Source of the DNA: Streptomyces sp. HUAS 15-9
GTDB taxonomy: Bacteria; Actinomycetota; Actinomycetes; Streptomycetales; Streptomycetaceae
Direction of reading: 5' to 3'
DNA length: 64,000 nucleotides
NCBI RefSeq assembly: GCF_025642155.1
Contig: NZ_CP106798.1
Location: 3,038,001 to 3,102,000 of the forward strand
Below the pieces are notes generated by a model, which was not told where the DNA came from, did not search any database, and saw nothing but the letters and a program-made list of their open reading frames with translations. Below are positions 19,931 through 29,022 of the stretch, piece after piece (within the stretch, counting starts at the first letter, position 1; the number at the start of each line of letters is the position of its first letter). The position numbers were made by a program, and so were the translations under genes.

Positions 19931-20392
19931 TCAGCCCGGGAACAGACCGAGAAGTGCCCGCATCCGCGCGTACTTCTCGGTCAGCCGTTTCCGGACAGGT
20001 TCGTCGAGGACCGCGAGACGCTCCGGGTCCGCGTTGTGGGCCAGATCGGCCTCCTTCACCAGCAGCGCGCCGGGTGTCCGGAGAATGCGCTCGGCGTACG
20101 CCTCCGGCTCCTCCCCCGCCCGCTTGGTGACGGCGAGCACGATGTCCTTGGTGCGCCGGCTCAGCGCGGCCCCGCTCAGCCACTCGCGCGACAGCGCGTG
20201 GTCCTCCACGGAGTCGTGCAGCCAGCCCGCCGCGATCTGCTCGTCGTCCCCGCCCCGGGCGCGTACGCCCTCCGCGACGGCCTGCAGATGTTCCGCGTAC
20301 GGCCGTCCCGCCTTGTCCGTCTGCCCCTCGTGGGCGGCGCGGGCGACGGCCTCGACCTCGGTCAGGGTGAGCATGCGATGCGTTTCGGTCAC
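19931..20392 (-). CDS. Small HD-domain phosphohydrolase
   Basis: A 153-aa single-domain HD protein. It shows the metal-binding residues of the (p)ppGpp-hydrolase-like HD fold: a histidine in AARAAHEGQTDKAG, the HD pair in AGWLHDSVED and a distal aspartate in LAHNADPERLA. The family includes small alarmone hydrolases (Mesh1-type) and other nucleotide phosphohydrolases, so it could hydrolyse (p)ppGpp or related nucleotides; the substrate is not shown by the sequence. The GTG at 20392 is chosen; the ATG at 20374 is an alternative that removes six residues. It lies 60 bp downstream of the phosphatase gene on the same strand and may be co-transcribed with it. Confidence 0.8.
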   Translation of the reverse strand: MTETHRMLTLTEVEAVARAAHEGQTDKAGRPYAEHLQAVAEGVRARGGDDEQIAAGWLHDSVEDHALSREWLSGAALSRRTKDIVLAVTKRAGEEPEAYAERILRTPGALLVKEADLAHNADPERLAVLDEPVRKRLTEKYARMRALLGLFPG

Positions 20393-20451
20393 TGTCCCAG
20401 TGTCCCCCGCGTCAATGGCCGTCGTACGGCCCTTCGGTGACCGCGCGCGGG

Positions 20452-21627
20452 TCAGCGGACCGCCGCGACCGCGGCGTCCCGGCAGATCAGCAGCAGCGCC
20501 CGGTCGTCGTTGACGTCCTTGGCCACCGCCTCGATGAGGTGCCAGGCGGCGCCGTGGAAGCCTCCGGCCACATACCGGTCGGCCTCCCCCGTCAGCCGGT
20601 CTATGCCCTCGACGATGTCCCGGTCGGAGGTTTCCACCAGACCGTCCGTGAACAGCATCAACACGTCCCCGGGACGAAGCGACCCCTTCACGGGGTCGAA
20701 TTGAGCGCCGTCGTACACACCGAGCAGCGGCCCTTCGGCGGCCTTCTCCTCCCAGCGACCGCTGCCGGCGCTCAGCTGCAGCCCCGGCGGATGGCCCGCC
20801 GAGAACAGCTCGTAGTCCCCGGAGTCGAGGTCCAGGACCAGATGGATCGAGGTGGCGAACCCCTCGTCCCAGTCCTGGCGCAGGAGATAGCCGTTGGCCG
20901 CGGGAAGGAACGCGTGCGGCGGCAGCGAGCCCAGCAGCCCGCCGAAGGCCCCCGACAGCAGCAGCGCCCGAGACGCCGCGTCCATGCCCTTGCCGGACAC
21001 GTCCGTGAGGACGACCTCCATCGTGCGGCCGTTGTTCGTACGGGCCGCGACCACGAAGTCGCCCGAGAAGGACTGGCCGCCCGCCGGCCGCAGCGCCATC
21101 TCCCGGTGCCAGCCGCGCGGCAGCTTCGGCAGCTTGCTCTGCACCCGGATCCGCTCGCGCAGGTCGAACAGCATCGTGCCGCCGCGCCGCCAGGGCACCC
21201 CCACCCGGCTGCGGAACTGGGCCGTGAGCAGCCCGAAGAAGCCACAGGCGGCGACCACCAGGACCACGCCGGGGGTGACCCGGGACGGCCCCTCCGTGTA
21301 CGGCCCCAGCTGCACCGACTCCACGATCAGCGCCGTCGCCGCCGCCGCGTACAGCCCGAGCAGACTCGCCGGACGCAGCAGCAGCCCGCCCGCGACGATC
21401 GGCAGCACCAGCGTGGCCGGTGAGCACCACACCGAGTTGGCGAGCGTCATGGACGCGAGGACCGGGATCGTCAGCAGCAGTCCGAAAAGTGCGATCCAGT
21501 CCGAGCCGTCACCACGGAAGTAGTCCACGGCACTTCTGCGCACACCGACCCGGGCCCGGTGCCACTGCATCCTCCACCGGGCCGTCAGCGTCTCGGCCTT
21601 CGCGCGCCGCTCTCCTCCTGCTGCCAT
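20452..21627 (-). CDS. Membrane PP2C (SpoIIE-type) serine phosphatase
   Basis: A 391-aa protein with several hydrophobic helices at about residues 44-145 and a C-terminal PP2C/SpoIIE phosphatase domain. Metal-binding aspartates are visible in SGDFVVAA and LTDVSGKGMDAA, and in the late motif LFTDGLVE. Such phosphatases usually act on anti-anti-sigma factors and so control alternative sigma factors. No sensor domain beyond the membrane segments is present and no anti-sigma partner is adjacent, so the target is unknown. The ATG at 21627 has no obvious ribosome site. Confidence 0.85.
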   Translation of the reverse strand: MAAGGERRAKAETLTARWRMQWHRARVGVRRSAVDYFRGDGSDWIALFGLLLTIPVLASMTLANSVWCSPATLVLPIVAGGLLLRPASLLGLYAAAATALIVESVQLGPYTEGPSRVTPGVVLVVAACGFFGLLTAQFRSRVGVPWRRGGTMLFDLRERIRVQSKLPKLPRGWHREMALRPAGGQSFSGDFVVAARTNNGRTMEVVLTDVSGKGMDAASRALLLSGAFGGLLGSLPPHAFLPAANGYLLRQDWDEGFATSIHLVLDLDSGDYELFSAGHPPGLQLSAGSGRWEEKAAEGPLLGVYDGAQFDPVKGSLRPGDVLMLFTDGLVETSDRDIVEGIDRLTGEADRYVAGGFHGAAWHLIEAVAKDVNDDRALLLICRDAAVAAVR

Positions 21628-21777
21628 TAGTCCGGGACCCTATCCAGCGGACCAGCCGCTTGGCACGCGAGGTCCGACTTATCCCCCGTCCGAGGCTCAA
21701 CTTCACAGAAGCCCGTCACACGGCCGCTCGGGAGAAATTAACTCGCTCGTCCCGCAATGCCCTGGTACGCATGGCTC

Positions 21778-23031
21778 ATGGGCACTGACCTCACGAGCGA
21801 CCGCACGACCGAACTGCGCGTACTGCGCCGGGAAGACCTCGGCCTCTGGTACGACCACTTGATCCGCGCCTTCGGTGCGGTCCCCGAGTCGGCCGAGGAG
21901 CGGGAACTGTGGACCTCGCTCATCGAGCCCGACCGGGCGATCGGCGCGTGGGACGGGGACGAGCTCGTCGGCACGACGGGGGCCTTCGCCTTCCGGCTCA
22001 CCGTGCCGGGCGGCGCCCCGGTGCCGGCCGCGGGCGTCACGATGGTGAGCGTGGCCGCCACGCACCGGCGGCGCGGTGTGCTGACCTCGATGATGCGACG
22101 GCAGTTGGACGACGTGCGGGCATGGGGCTGGCCGCTCGCGGTCCTGACCGCGTCCGAGCCGGTCATCTACGGACGGTTCGGGTACGGCGTCGGGTCGTAT
22201 CACGTGAACGCCGAGATCGACACGGACCGGGTACGGCTGTCGGTGCCGCCCGGTACCGACGCCGTACGACTGCGGTACGCCGCACCGGCCGATGTGCTCG
22301 ACGTGTGCGAGGCGCTCTACGCCCGGCGCGTGCCGCTGCGCCCGGCCATGGTGGAGCGGCTGCCCGGCTGGGACCGGATGGCGCTGCTCGACCCGGAGAG
22401 CGAGCGGCACGGGGCGTCGCCACTGCTGTGCGTACTGGCCGAGCGGGACGGGCAGGCCGTGGGGTTCGCGCGCTTCCGGATCAAGCCCGACTGGGAACCG
22501 GCCGGCCCCAAAGGCACGGTGGTGCTGGAGGACCTGGAGGCGCTGGACGCGGCCGCGCACGCCGCGCTGTGGCGGTTCCTGTTCGACATCGACCTCACCT
22601 CGACGATCGACGCGCGGCGGCGGCCGGTGGACGAGCCGTGGCAGTACCTGGTGTCCGACATCCGGCGCTGCCGGGTGCTGGTGCGCGACTCGCTGCACGT
22701 ACGGCTCGTGGACGTCGGCGCGGCGCTGGAGGCGCGGACCTACCAGGCCCCGGTCGATGTGGTGTTCGAGGTCGAGGACGTCTTCTGCCCCTGGAACAGC
22801 GGGCGTTGGCGGCTCAGTGGGGACATGAAGGGGGCGTCCTGCGAACGCACCGAGGAGGCGGCCGACCTCGCCCTGTCCGTACGGGAGTTGGGAGCCGCGT
22901 ACCTCGGTGGCGTCCCGCTGCTGTCGCTGGCCGGGGCCGGACGGGTGCGGGAGCTGCGGCCGGGCGCGCTGGCGGAGGCGTCGACGGCCTTCGGCTCGCC
23001 GGCGGCACCCTGGCTGCCGCACGGGTTCTGA
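21778..23031 (+). CDS. Eis-like GNAT N-acetyltransferase
   Basis: A 417-aa protein with the three-part Eis layout: an N-terminal GNAT domain with the acetyl-CoA loop VSVAATHRRRGVLTSMMRR, a second degenerate GNAT region and a C-terminal sterol-carrier-like domain. It ends in PWLPHGF; in mycobacterial Eis the C-terminal Phe carboxylate serves as the catalytic base, and this protein also ends in Phe. Eis enzymes acetylate aminoglycosides or other amines at several positions, but the native substrate here is unknown. ATG 21778 is preferred over 21757 on family alignment; neither has a clear ribosome site, so the mRNA may be leaderless. Confidence 0.82.
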   Translation: MGTDLTSDRTTELRVLRREDLGLWYDHLIRAFGAVPESAEERELWTSLIEPDRAIGAWDGDELVGTTGAFAFRLTVPGGAPVPAAGVTMVSVAATHRRRGVLTSMMRRQLDDVRAWGWPLAVLTASEPVIYGRFGYGVGSYHVNAEIDTDRVRLSVPPGTDAVRLRYAAPADVLDVCEALYARRVPLRPAMVERLPGWDRMALLDPESERHGASPLLCVLAERDGQAVGFARFRIKPDWEPAGPKGTVVLEDLEALDAAAHAALWRFLFDIDLTSTIDARRRPVDEPWQYLVSDIRRCRVLVRDSLHVRLVDVGAALEARTYQAPVDVVFEVEDVFCPWNSGRWRLSGDMKGASCERTEEAADLALSVRELGAAYLGGVPLLSLAGAGRVRELRPGALAEASTAFGSPAAPWLPHGF

Positions 23032-23059
23032 CGACCGGTCACGGTCTCCCGGCGGCCGG

Positions 23060-23869
23060 TCAGGCCTTCTGGCAGGCCGGGCACCAGAAGAGGTTGCGGG
23101 CGGCGAGGCCCGCGGTGCGGATCTCGGTACCGCAGATGTGGCAGGGCAGGTTCGCCCTGCGGTAGACGTACACCTCGCCGCCGTGGTCGTCGACGCGCGG
23201 CGGGCGGCCCATCGCCTCCGGGGTGTGTTCGGGACGGACGGTGTCGATGCGGTTGTTGCGGACGCCCTCGCGCATGAGGTCCACGAGGTCGCGCCACATC
23301 GTGTCCCACTCGGCGGGGGTGATGTCCCTGCCCGCGCGGTACGGGTCGATGCCGTGCCGGAAGAGGACCTCGGCGCGGTAGACGTTGCCGACGCCCGCGA
23401 TGACCTTCTGGTCCATCAGGAGGGCGGCGATCGTCGTACGACTGCGCCGCACCCGGGCGTAGGCGGCCGTCGGGTCGGCGTCGGTGCGCAGCGGGTCGGG
23501 GCCGAGGCGGTCGTGTATCGCCCGCTTCTCGGGGTCCGTGATCAGGGCACAGGTGGTGGGGCCGCGGAGGTCGACGTACGCGGTCGCGTTCGCGAGGCGC
23601 AGGCGGACCGTGTCGGTGGGCGGGGGCGCGGGGGCGTCGCCGAAGTTGACCTTGCCGAAGAGGCCGAGGTGGATGTGGACCCAGTCGGTGTCACGGAAGC
23701 CGAGGAAGAGGTGCTTGCCGTGGGCCTCCGTGCGGGTGAGCTCCGCTCCGTTCAGCAGCTCGGCCGCGTCGGAGAACTTGCCCTGGGGGCTGGTGACTCG
23801 CGTCGGTGTGTCCAGGAAATGGTTGGCGTACTCCTGCGCCAGCCGGTGGATCGTGTGCCCTTCTGGCAC
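23060..23869 (-). CDS. Fpg/Nei-family DNA glycosylase (Nei2-like)
   Basis: Base-excision repair enzyme that removes oxidised pyrimidines or other damaged bases and nicks the abasic site. The 269-aa protein begins MPEGHTIHRLA, so the catalytic Pro2 and Glu3 are present, and ends with a zinc finger CHICG ... WCPACQ that binds DNA. A conserved helix-two-turn-helix segment contains the motif MDQKVIAGVGNVYRAE. The PEGHTIHR start is typical of actinobacterial Nei rather than MutM (PELPEVE). It lies 89 bp from rpiB on the same strand. Confidence 0.9.
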   Translation of the reverse strand: MPEGHTIHRLAQEYANHFLDTPTRVTSPQGKFSDAAELLNGAELTRTEAHGKHLFLGFRDTDWVHIHLGLFGKVNFGDAPAPPPTDTVRLRLANATAYVDLRGPTTCALITDPEKRAIHDRLGPDPLRTDADPTAAYARVRRSRTTIAALLMDQKVIAGVGNVYRAEVLFRHGIDPYRAGRDITPAEWDTMWRDLVDLMREGVRNNRIDTVRPEHTPEAMGRPPRVDDHGGEVYVYRRANLPCHICGTEIRTAGLAARNLFWCPACQKA

Positions 23870-23958
23870 GGGTGCCGTGTCCTTCCCTGCCGCCCGGGGC
23901 TCCGCCCCGGATCCCGATTCCCACGCACGGGCGGGGGACCGAAGCCCCCCGTCCGGCG

Positions 23959-24447
23959 TCAGTCCTGCTGCGGGTGGTGCGCCGGGATCGGCGGCAGGTC
24001 GCCCGTCGTCTCGTACTCCGACAGCATGTCGATGCGGCGGATGTGACGCTCGTCACCGGAGAACGGCGTGTTGAGGAAGGTCTCGACGAACTTCGTCGCC
24101 TCCTCCTGCGTGTGCATGCGCGCACCCACGGCCACGACGTTGGCGTTGTTGTGCTGCCGGCCGAGGGAGGCCGTCTCCTCGCTCCAGGCGAGGGCGGATC
24201 GCACGCCCTTGACCTTGTTGGCGGCGATCTGCTCGCCGTTGCCCGAACCGCCGATCACGATGCCGAGGGCGTCGGGGTCCGCGGCCGTCTTCTCCGCGGC
24301 GCGCAGACAGAAGGGCGGGTAGTCGTCCTGGGCGTCGTAGATGTGCGGGCCGCAGTCGACGGGGTCGTGACCCGCCGCCTTGAGCCACTCGACGAGGTGG
24401 TTCTTGAGTTCGAAGCCCGCATGGTCCGAGCCGAGATACACGCGCAT
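23959..24447 (-). CDS. rpiB: Ribose-5-phosphate isomerase B
   Basis: Interconverts ribose-5-phosphate and ribulose-5-phosphate in the pentose phosphate pathway. The 162-aa protein begins MRVYLGSDHAGFELK, the family start, and has the active-site loop GSGNGEQ with Glu at position 72. Actinobacterial RpiB uses this glutamate in place of the cysteine of the E. coli enzyme. The start is the ATG at 24447. No riboswitch or operator is evident in the 200-bp divergent region shared with the permease gene. Confidence 0.95.
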   Translation of the reverse strand: MRVYLGSDHAGFELKNHLVEWLKAAGHDPVDCGPHIYDAQDDYPPFCLRAAEKTAADPDALGIVIGGSGNGEQIAANKVKGVRSALAWSEETASLGRQHNNANVVAVGARMHTQEEATKFVETFLNTPFSGDERHIRRIDMLSEYETTGDLPPIPAHHPQQD

Positions 24448-24650
24448 GGGACGAGTGTGACACGGCCGTGGCGGGGCGGCAGCTCCGGGTGCCAGCCAGG
24501 AAAAATGTGAGTCTCGCCATAGAACCTCAAGGAAACCTCAAGTAACAATCCGGATTCGAAGGTTCCCGAATTCGTTCGCCTCAGATTCACTGGACCGGCT
24601 CGTACGCCGCTGTACGGGTAAGCCCAACAGGCGCAAAGGAATCCCCGCCC

Positions 24651-26081
24651 ATGAACCCTGGTTCCGGACTCCAGGCAGGACTCAAGAACCGCCATCTGAC
24701 GATGATCGCCATCGGCGGTGTCATCGGCGCCGGCCTCTTCGTCGGCTCCAGCTCGGGTATTGCAACCGCAGGCCCCGGCATCCTCCTGTCGTACGCCCTC
24801 GTCGGCACGCTCGTCGTCCTCGTGATGCGCATGCTCGGCGAGATGTCCGCCGCAAATCCGACCTCCGGCTCGTTCTCCGCGCACGCCGACCGTGCCCTCG
24901 GCCGCTGGGCCGGGTTCTCCATCGGCTGGCTCTACTGGTTCTTCTGGGTGGTGGTGCTGGCCGTGGAGGCCACCGCCGGCGCCACGATCCTCGAAGGGTG
25001 GATCCCGGCAGTACCGCAGTGGGGCTGGGCCCTGATCGTGATGGTCGTGCTCACCGCGACCAACCTCGTCTCCGTCGGCTCCTACGGTGAGTTCGAGTTC
25101 TGGTTCGCCGGGATCAAGGTCGTCGCGATCGGCGCGTTCATCGTGATCGGCGGGCTGGCCGTCTTCGGCGTGCTGCCCGGCGTCCACAGCACCAAGGCCG
25201 GCTTCGGCAACCTCACCGACCACGGCGGCTTCCTGCCGAACGGCCCCGGCACGATCCTCACCGGCGTCCTGCTCGTCGTCTTCTCCTTCATGGGCAGCGA
25301 GATCGCCACCCTGGCCGCCGGCGAGTCGGAGAACCCGCAGCGAGCCGTCACCAAGTCGACGAACAGCATCATCTGGCGTATCGGCGTCTTCTACCTCGGC
25401 TCGATCCTCGTGGTCGTCACCCTGCTGCCGTGGAACGACCCGGCCATCAAGGAGAAGGGCTCGTACGTCGCCGCCCTCGACTCCCTCGGCATCGCACACG
25501 CCGGCGAGATCATGAACTTCATCGTGCTGACCTCGGTGCTGTCCTGCCTCAACTCCGGCCTCTACACGGCCTCCCGGATGGCGTTCTCGCTGGGCCAGCG
25601 CGGTGACGCGCCGAAGGCGTTCGCGAAGACCACCTCCCGTGGTGTGCCGATGACGGCGATCATCGCCTCCGTGGTCTTCGGCTTCGTGGCCGTGTTCTTC
25701 AACTACAAGTTCCCGGACTCGGTCTTCCTCTTCCTGGTCAACTCCAGTGGCGCGGTGGCCCTGTTCGTGTGGCTGGTCATCTGCTTCTCGCAGCTGCGGA
25801 TGCGGAAGATCATCCAGCGTGAGGCGCCGGAGAAGCTCGTCGTGAAGATGTGGCTGTACCCGTACCTGACCTGGGCGACGGCCGCGCTGATCGTGTTCGT
25901 CCTCGGCTACATGCTGACCGACACCGAGGGTGAGAGCAGCGGACGTACGACCGTGCTGCTGTCACTGATGGTCGCGGCGGTCGTGATCGCGATCGCCTTG
26001 GTGAAGCAGAAGTTCGTCGGGGACCGTTCGACGGTGGCCCTGGAGTCCGACGAGAAGACCGACAAGGTGCCCGTCGGCTGA
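24651..26081 (+). CDS. Amino acid permease of the APC superfamily (GABA-permease-like)
   Basis: A 476-aa protein with twelve predicted membrane helices. It probably imports an amino acid by proton symport. The start of helix 1 has the consensus MIAIGGVIGAGLFVGSS and helix 3 follows GEMSAANPTSGSF, as in GabP and other AAT-family transporters. The GABA label comes from overall resemblance and is not certain; substrates of close family members vary. The ATG at 24651 follows AAAGGA at slightly long spacing. It is divergent from rpiB and ends at a strong terminator. Confidence 0.85.
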   Translation: MNPGSGLQAGLKNRHLTMIAIGGVIGAGLFVGSSSGIATAGPGILLSYALVGTLVVLVMRMLGEMSAANPTSGSFSAHADRALGRWAGFSIGWLYWFFWVVVLAVEATAGATILEGWIPAVPQWGWALIVMVVLTATNLVSVGSYGEFEFWFAGIKVVAIGAFIVIGGLAVFGVLPGVHSTKAGFGNLTDHGGFLPNGPGTILTGVLLVVFSFMGSEIATLAAGESENPQRAVTKSTNSIIWRIGVFYLGSILVVVTLLPWNDPAIKEKGSYVAALDSLGIAHAGEIMNFIVLTSVLSCLNSGLYTASRMAFSLGQRGDAPKAFAKTTSRGVPMTAIIASVVFGFVAVFFNYKFPDSVFLFLVNSSGAVALFVWLVICFSQLRMRKIIQREAPEKLVVKMWLYPYLTWATAALIVFVLGYMLTDTEGESSGRTTVLLSLMVAAVVIAIALVKQKFVGDRSTVALESDEKTDKVPVG

Positions 26082-26106
26082 CGTCGGTGACCCCGTCACC
26101 GTGACG

Positions 26107-26137
26107 AGGGGAGGGAGCCCGCCGGGTTCCCTCCCCT
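26107..26137. terminator. Terminator between the permease and the kinase gene
   Basis: A 14-bp stem (26107-26120 with 26124-26137, one G-T pair) and a 3-nt loop lie between two convergent stop codons at 26081 and 26157. Suitable for ending both transcripts. Confidence 0.85.
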
Positions 26138-26156
26138 TGGGCGTTCCCGGCCGGGT

Positions 26157-28058
26157 TCACAGCACCGTGAAGCTCTCCTTGACCTTGTCGTACGTCTTCA
26201 GGGCCTGGGGCTCGATGTCCGGCTGGTACCAGGTGTTGATCTGGTACGACTTCCCCTCCACGTCGAAGCCGAGCAGTCGGGCGTGCCAGTGGTCGCCCTT
26301 GAGCGTGAAGGTGTACTCCCAGACGACCGCCGGGTGGCCCTGGAAGGTGGTCTCCTCGAGCCGGATCTTGACGTAGTCCCGGCCCTGGCGGGCGCTCTGC
26401 TCCGAGGTGCGCCAGGTGTCCATCAGATCGCCGCGGGCGAGCGACGACTTGCCGACCAGTTCCTGGCGGCCGTCCGGGGAGGTGTAGTGGACCTCGGAAC
26501 CGGTCTTCACATCACGCCGCCAGCCCTCGGGCGTCGCCCAGGCGAACCCGCCGGCCTCCCGGTGCGCGCCCGGCGGCAGGCTCTGCGGCCGGGCGGTGCC
26601 CTCGACGGTGGGTGACGGAGTACTCGTACTCGTGGCGCCGCTGCTGCTGCCGCTGCTTACGGAAGAGGCCGGCGAGGAGCCGGCGTGCGTGTCGTCCCGC
26701 CGACCACCGGACGACATGGTGAGCAGGACCGCGACCACGGCGGCTACGGCGACCAGACCGACGGCGGCGAGGATGCCGGTGCGGTGACGGGGTACCGGGG
26801 TGACCGGGTCCGGGGGTTCGCCCTGCGGCATGCCGACGGTGCGGGGGCCGCGCGGGCCCGGCGGACCGTGGCCGGGGCCACGCTGGGTCTCCGCCTCGGC
26901 ACGGGTGAGGGAGACGCCCTTACGGGGGTGGACTCCGGGTGCCGGTCCCGCGGAGTTGCTGGAGGGCGTCTCGGAACGGGCTTCGGAGCGCAGTTCGGAA
27001 GCGGCTGCGGGGGGCCCGGGCGGTGTTTCGGGGGGTGTGGGTAGGGGCTCAGGGGCCGCGGGAGGTATTTCAGGGGGTGCGGCGGGCGAGGTGGCGGCCT
27101 GCGGCACCGCGTCGCGCACCGGATCGGGCTCCGCGCGGGGGTCGGGGAGCGGCGAGGACTCCGGACCTCGTACATGCTCGGCCGAACGCCCCTCCCCCAC
27201 CGGCAGAGTCGGTATCGGAGGTGGATACGCGACCGGCCACAGGGCGTCCTCCACCTCGGGGAGGCCCGCCCTGACGGTCGGCTCCTTCTCCAGGAGTGCC
27301 GCCAGGATGTCGCGCAACGGGCCCGCCGCGGCGGGGAGTACGGGCTCCTCGTACAGCACCGCGTGCAGTGTCGCGAGGGTCGTGTCCCGGGAGAAAGGGG
27401 AGCGGCCGCCCAGGGCCGCGCACAGGGTCGCGCCCAGGGACCAGATGTCGGACGGCGGTCCCTGCGGGTCTCCCGACACCCGCTCGGGGGCCATGTAGTC
27501 GGGGGAGCCGACGAGCATGCCGATCATGGTGAGCGCCTTGGCGTCCTGGATGGCCGCGATACCGAAGTCCGTGAGCACCACACGCCCGCCGCTCCGCTCG
27601 ACGAGAACGTTGCCGGGCTTGATGTCCCGGTGCAGCACTCCCCCGGCGTGCACCTGCCGCAGTGCCGCCACCAGCCCCAGCCCGATCCGCGCCGTCTCGG
27701 GCGGAGCCAGCGGGCCCTCCTGCGCCACGATCTGTTCCAGCGAGCGCCCGGCGACCAGTTCCATGACGATCCACAGACGTTCGCCCTCGTCGACGACGTC
27801 GTACACGCGCACGACATTGGGGTGGTCGATCCGGGCCGTCGCCCTGGCCTCGCGCAGCGTGCGCTCACGGCGGGTGCGCGTGTCCTCCGCGTCCAGCCCG
27901 TCTATACGCATTTCCTTGACCGCAACCTGCCGGTCGAGCATTTCGTCGGCGGCTCGCCACACACGCCCCATTCCCCCCTGGCCGATGCTTTCGACCAGCC
28001 GGTACCGCCCCGTCACCAGTAACCCTGGAACGCCACCGCTTCGCGCATTCCCCGGCAA
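26157..28058 (-). CDS. Transmembrane Ser/Thr protein kinase (Hanks type)
   Basis: PASTA-less PknB-like receptor kinase. The N-terminal kinase domain has the Gly loop GQGGMGRVW, the lysine in VAVKEMR, the catalytic loop HRDIKPGN, the DFG motif in LTDFGIAA and MAPERVSG. A Pro/Glu-rich linker of about 170 residues leads to one helix (GILAAVGLVAVAAVVAVLL) and a roughly 160-aa extracellular domain of unknown fold, probably the sensor. The start is unclear: TTG 28058 has AGGGGGG at 8 bp and gives 633 aa, while GTG 28067 or GTG 28016 are possible. It is divergent from the LPKTG protein gene, and the two may be functionally linked at the cell surface. Confidence 0.9.
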   Translation of the reverse strand: MPGNARSGGVPGLLVTGRYRLVESIGQGGMGRVWRAADEMLDRQVAVKEMRIDGLDAEDTRTRRERTLREARATARIDHPNVVRVYDVVDEGERLWIVMELVAGRSLEQIVAQEGPLAPPETARIGLGLVAALRQVHAGGVLHRDIKPGNVLVERSGGRVVLTDFGIAAIQDAKALTMIGMLVGSPDYMAPERVSGDPQGPPSDIWSLGATLCAALGGRSPFSRDTTLATLHAVLYEEPVLPAAAGPLRDILAALLEKEPTVRAGLPEVEDALWPVAYPPPIPTLPVGEGRSAEHVRGPESSPLPDPRAEPDPVRDAVPQAATSPAAPPEIPPAAPEPLPTPPETPPGPPAAASELRSEARSETPSSNSAGPAPGVHPRKGVSLTRAEAETQRGPGHGPPGPRGPRTVGMPQGEPPDPVTPVPRHRTGILAAVGLVAVAAVVAVLLTMSSGGRRDDTHAGSSPASSVSSGSSSGATSTSTPSPTVEGTARPQSLPPGAHREAGGFAWATPEGWRRDVKTGSEVHYTSPDGRQELVGKSSLARGDLMDTWRTSEQSARQGRDYVKIRLEETTFQGHPAVVWEYTFTLKGDHWHARLLGFDVEGKSYQINTWYQPDIEPQALKTYDKVKESFTVL

Positions 28059-28204
28059 TCCACCCACCCCCCTCGACGACCGTAACAACGGAAGCACAAT
28101 GGTCACACTTCGCGTCGTACCAGCATAGTGCGGAGAAATCTTGTGGTACCTCTTCAAGTACTGCGAATTCAGGCGCAGTCCAGGGGGTTGCAAGGGGGAC
28201 GAAC

Positions 28205-28933
28205 ATGAGTTCTCGTCGTTTGACGGTCGTCGTGGGATCGCTGGTCACGGCATCTTTCTCCGCCGTGATGATCCTTCCGTTCACGGCCACCGCCGATGAC
28301 CAGGGATCGGGAAGCAGCAAGGGGGGAAAGGCGGTTGACGAGGCACCGGCGGGCGTGAAGCTGAGCACGCTGCTGCCCGAGAAGATCTCGGTCGACAACA
28401 GTTCGCAAAAGACAGCGATTACCGCCACCGTCAAGAACGACGGCAGCAAGGACAGCGGTGACATCAGGCTTTTGGTGGTCGGTTTCGACGGCCTGAAGGT
28501 GACAGCTGTTCAGGGCTGTGACGCCATAGCGAAAAAGGATCTGCCCGCGGAATCGAACAGCGGTTTCAGTTGCCCGGTCGGCAATCTCGCGGCGGGCAAG
28601 TCCAAGTCGTATGACGTAGAAGCGACTTACGACCTGGGCAAGACGGGCAAGATCTGTCTGCCCGTCCAGACCACCGACGGGAAGAAGACCTTCTGGCAGC
28701 AGGGCCCGGTGCCCTTCGGTACGACGAACCCGTCGCCGAACGCCCCGGCCACCCCGCTGCTGCTCGGCACCGACAACAAGCCGGTGGCACCGGGCGGCGA
28801 CCAACTGCCCAAGACCGGCGTGGGCCGTGACGTCCTGCCGCTCGGCGCGGCCGGCGCGGCGCTGATCACGGCGGGCGCGGCGGGGCTGTGGTGGTCACAG
28901 CGGCTGCCGCGGTCCGCCCGGCAGCGGGGCTGA
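28205..28933 (+). CDS. LPXTG-type (LPKTG) cell-surface protein
   Basis: A 242-aa secreted protein. The signal peptide spans about residues 1-30, and the mature domain has a conserved-looking cysteine pair (QGCDAIAK and FSCPVG) plus one further Cys. A Pro-rich linker precedes the sorting signal LPKTG, a hydrophobic helix and a basic tail (RLPRSARQRG). The sortase should cleave between Thr and Gly and attach the domain to peptidoglycan. The ATG at 28205 follows AAGGGGGA. The mature domain resembles a beta-sandwich of unknown function. Divergent from the Ser/Thr kinase gene. Confidence 0.85.
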   Translation: MSSRRLTVVVGSLVTASFSAVMILPFTATADDQGSGSSKGGKAVDEAPAGVKLSTLLPEKISVDNSSQKTAITATVKNDGSKDSGDIRLLVVGFDGLKVTAVQGCDAIAKKDLPAESNSGFSCPVGNLAAGKSKSYDVEATYDLGKTGKICLPVQTTDGKKTFWQQGPVPFGTTNPSPNAPATPLLLGTDNKPVAPGGDQLPKTGVGRDVLPLGAAGAALITAGAAGLWWSQRLPRSARQRG

Positions 28934-28938
28934 CGCGA

Positions 28939-28981
28939 ACGGCCGCACTGCCCGACGGATTCTGTCGGGCAGTGCGGCCGT
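28939..28981. terminator. Terminator between the LPKTG protein gene and bioY
   Basis: A perfect 18-bp stem (28939-28956 with 28964-28981) and a 7-nt loop between convergent stop codons. One of the strongest hairpins in the window. Confidence 0.92.
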
Positions 28982-29022
28982 ACTGCGGGCGCAGGAGGAA
29001 CTTCGTCCCCCGGACTACGAAG

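Noticed and set aside
23033-23061. Terminator between the Eis-like and Nei-like genes
   Set aside because: Only a 6-bp stem GACCGG/CCGGTC with a long loop; too weak to call.
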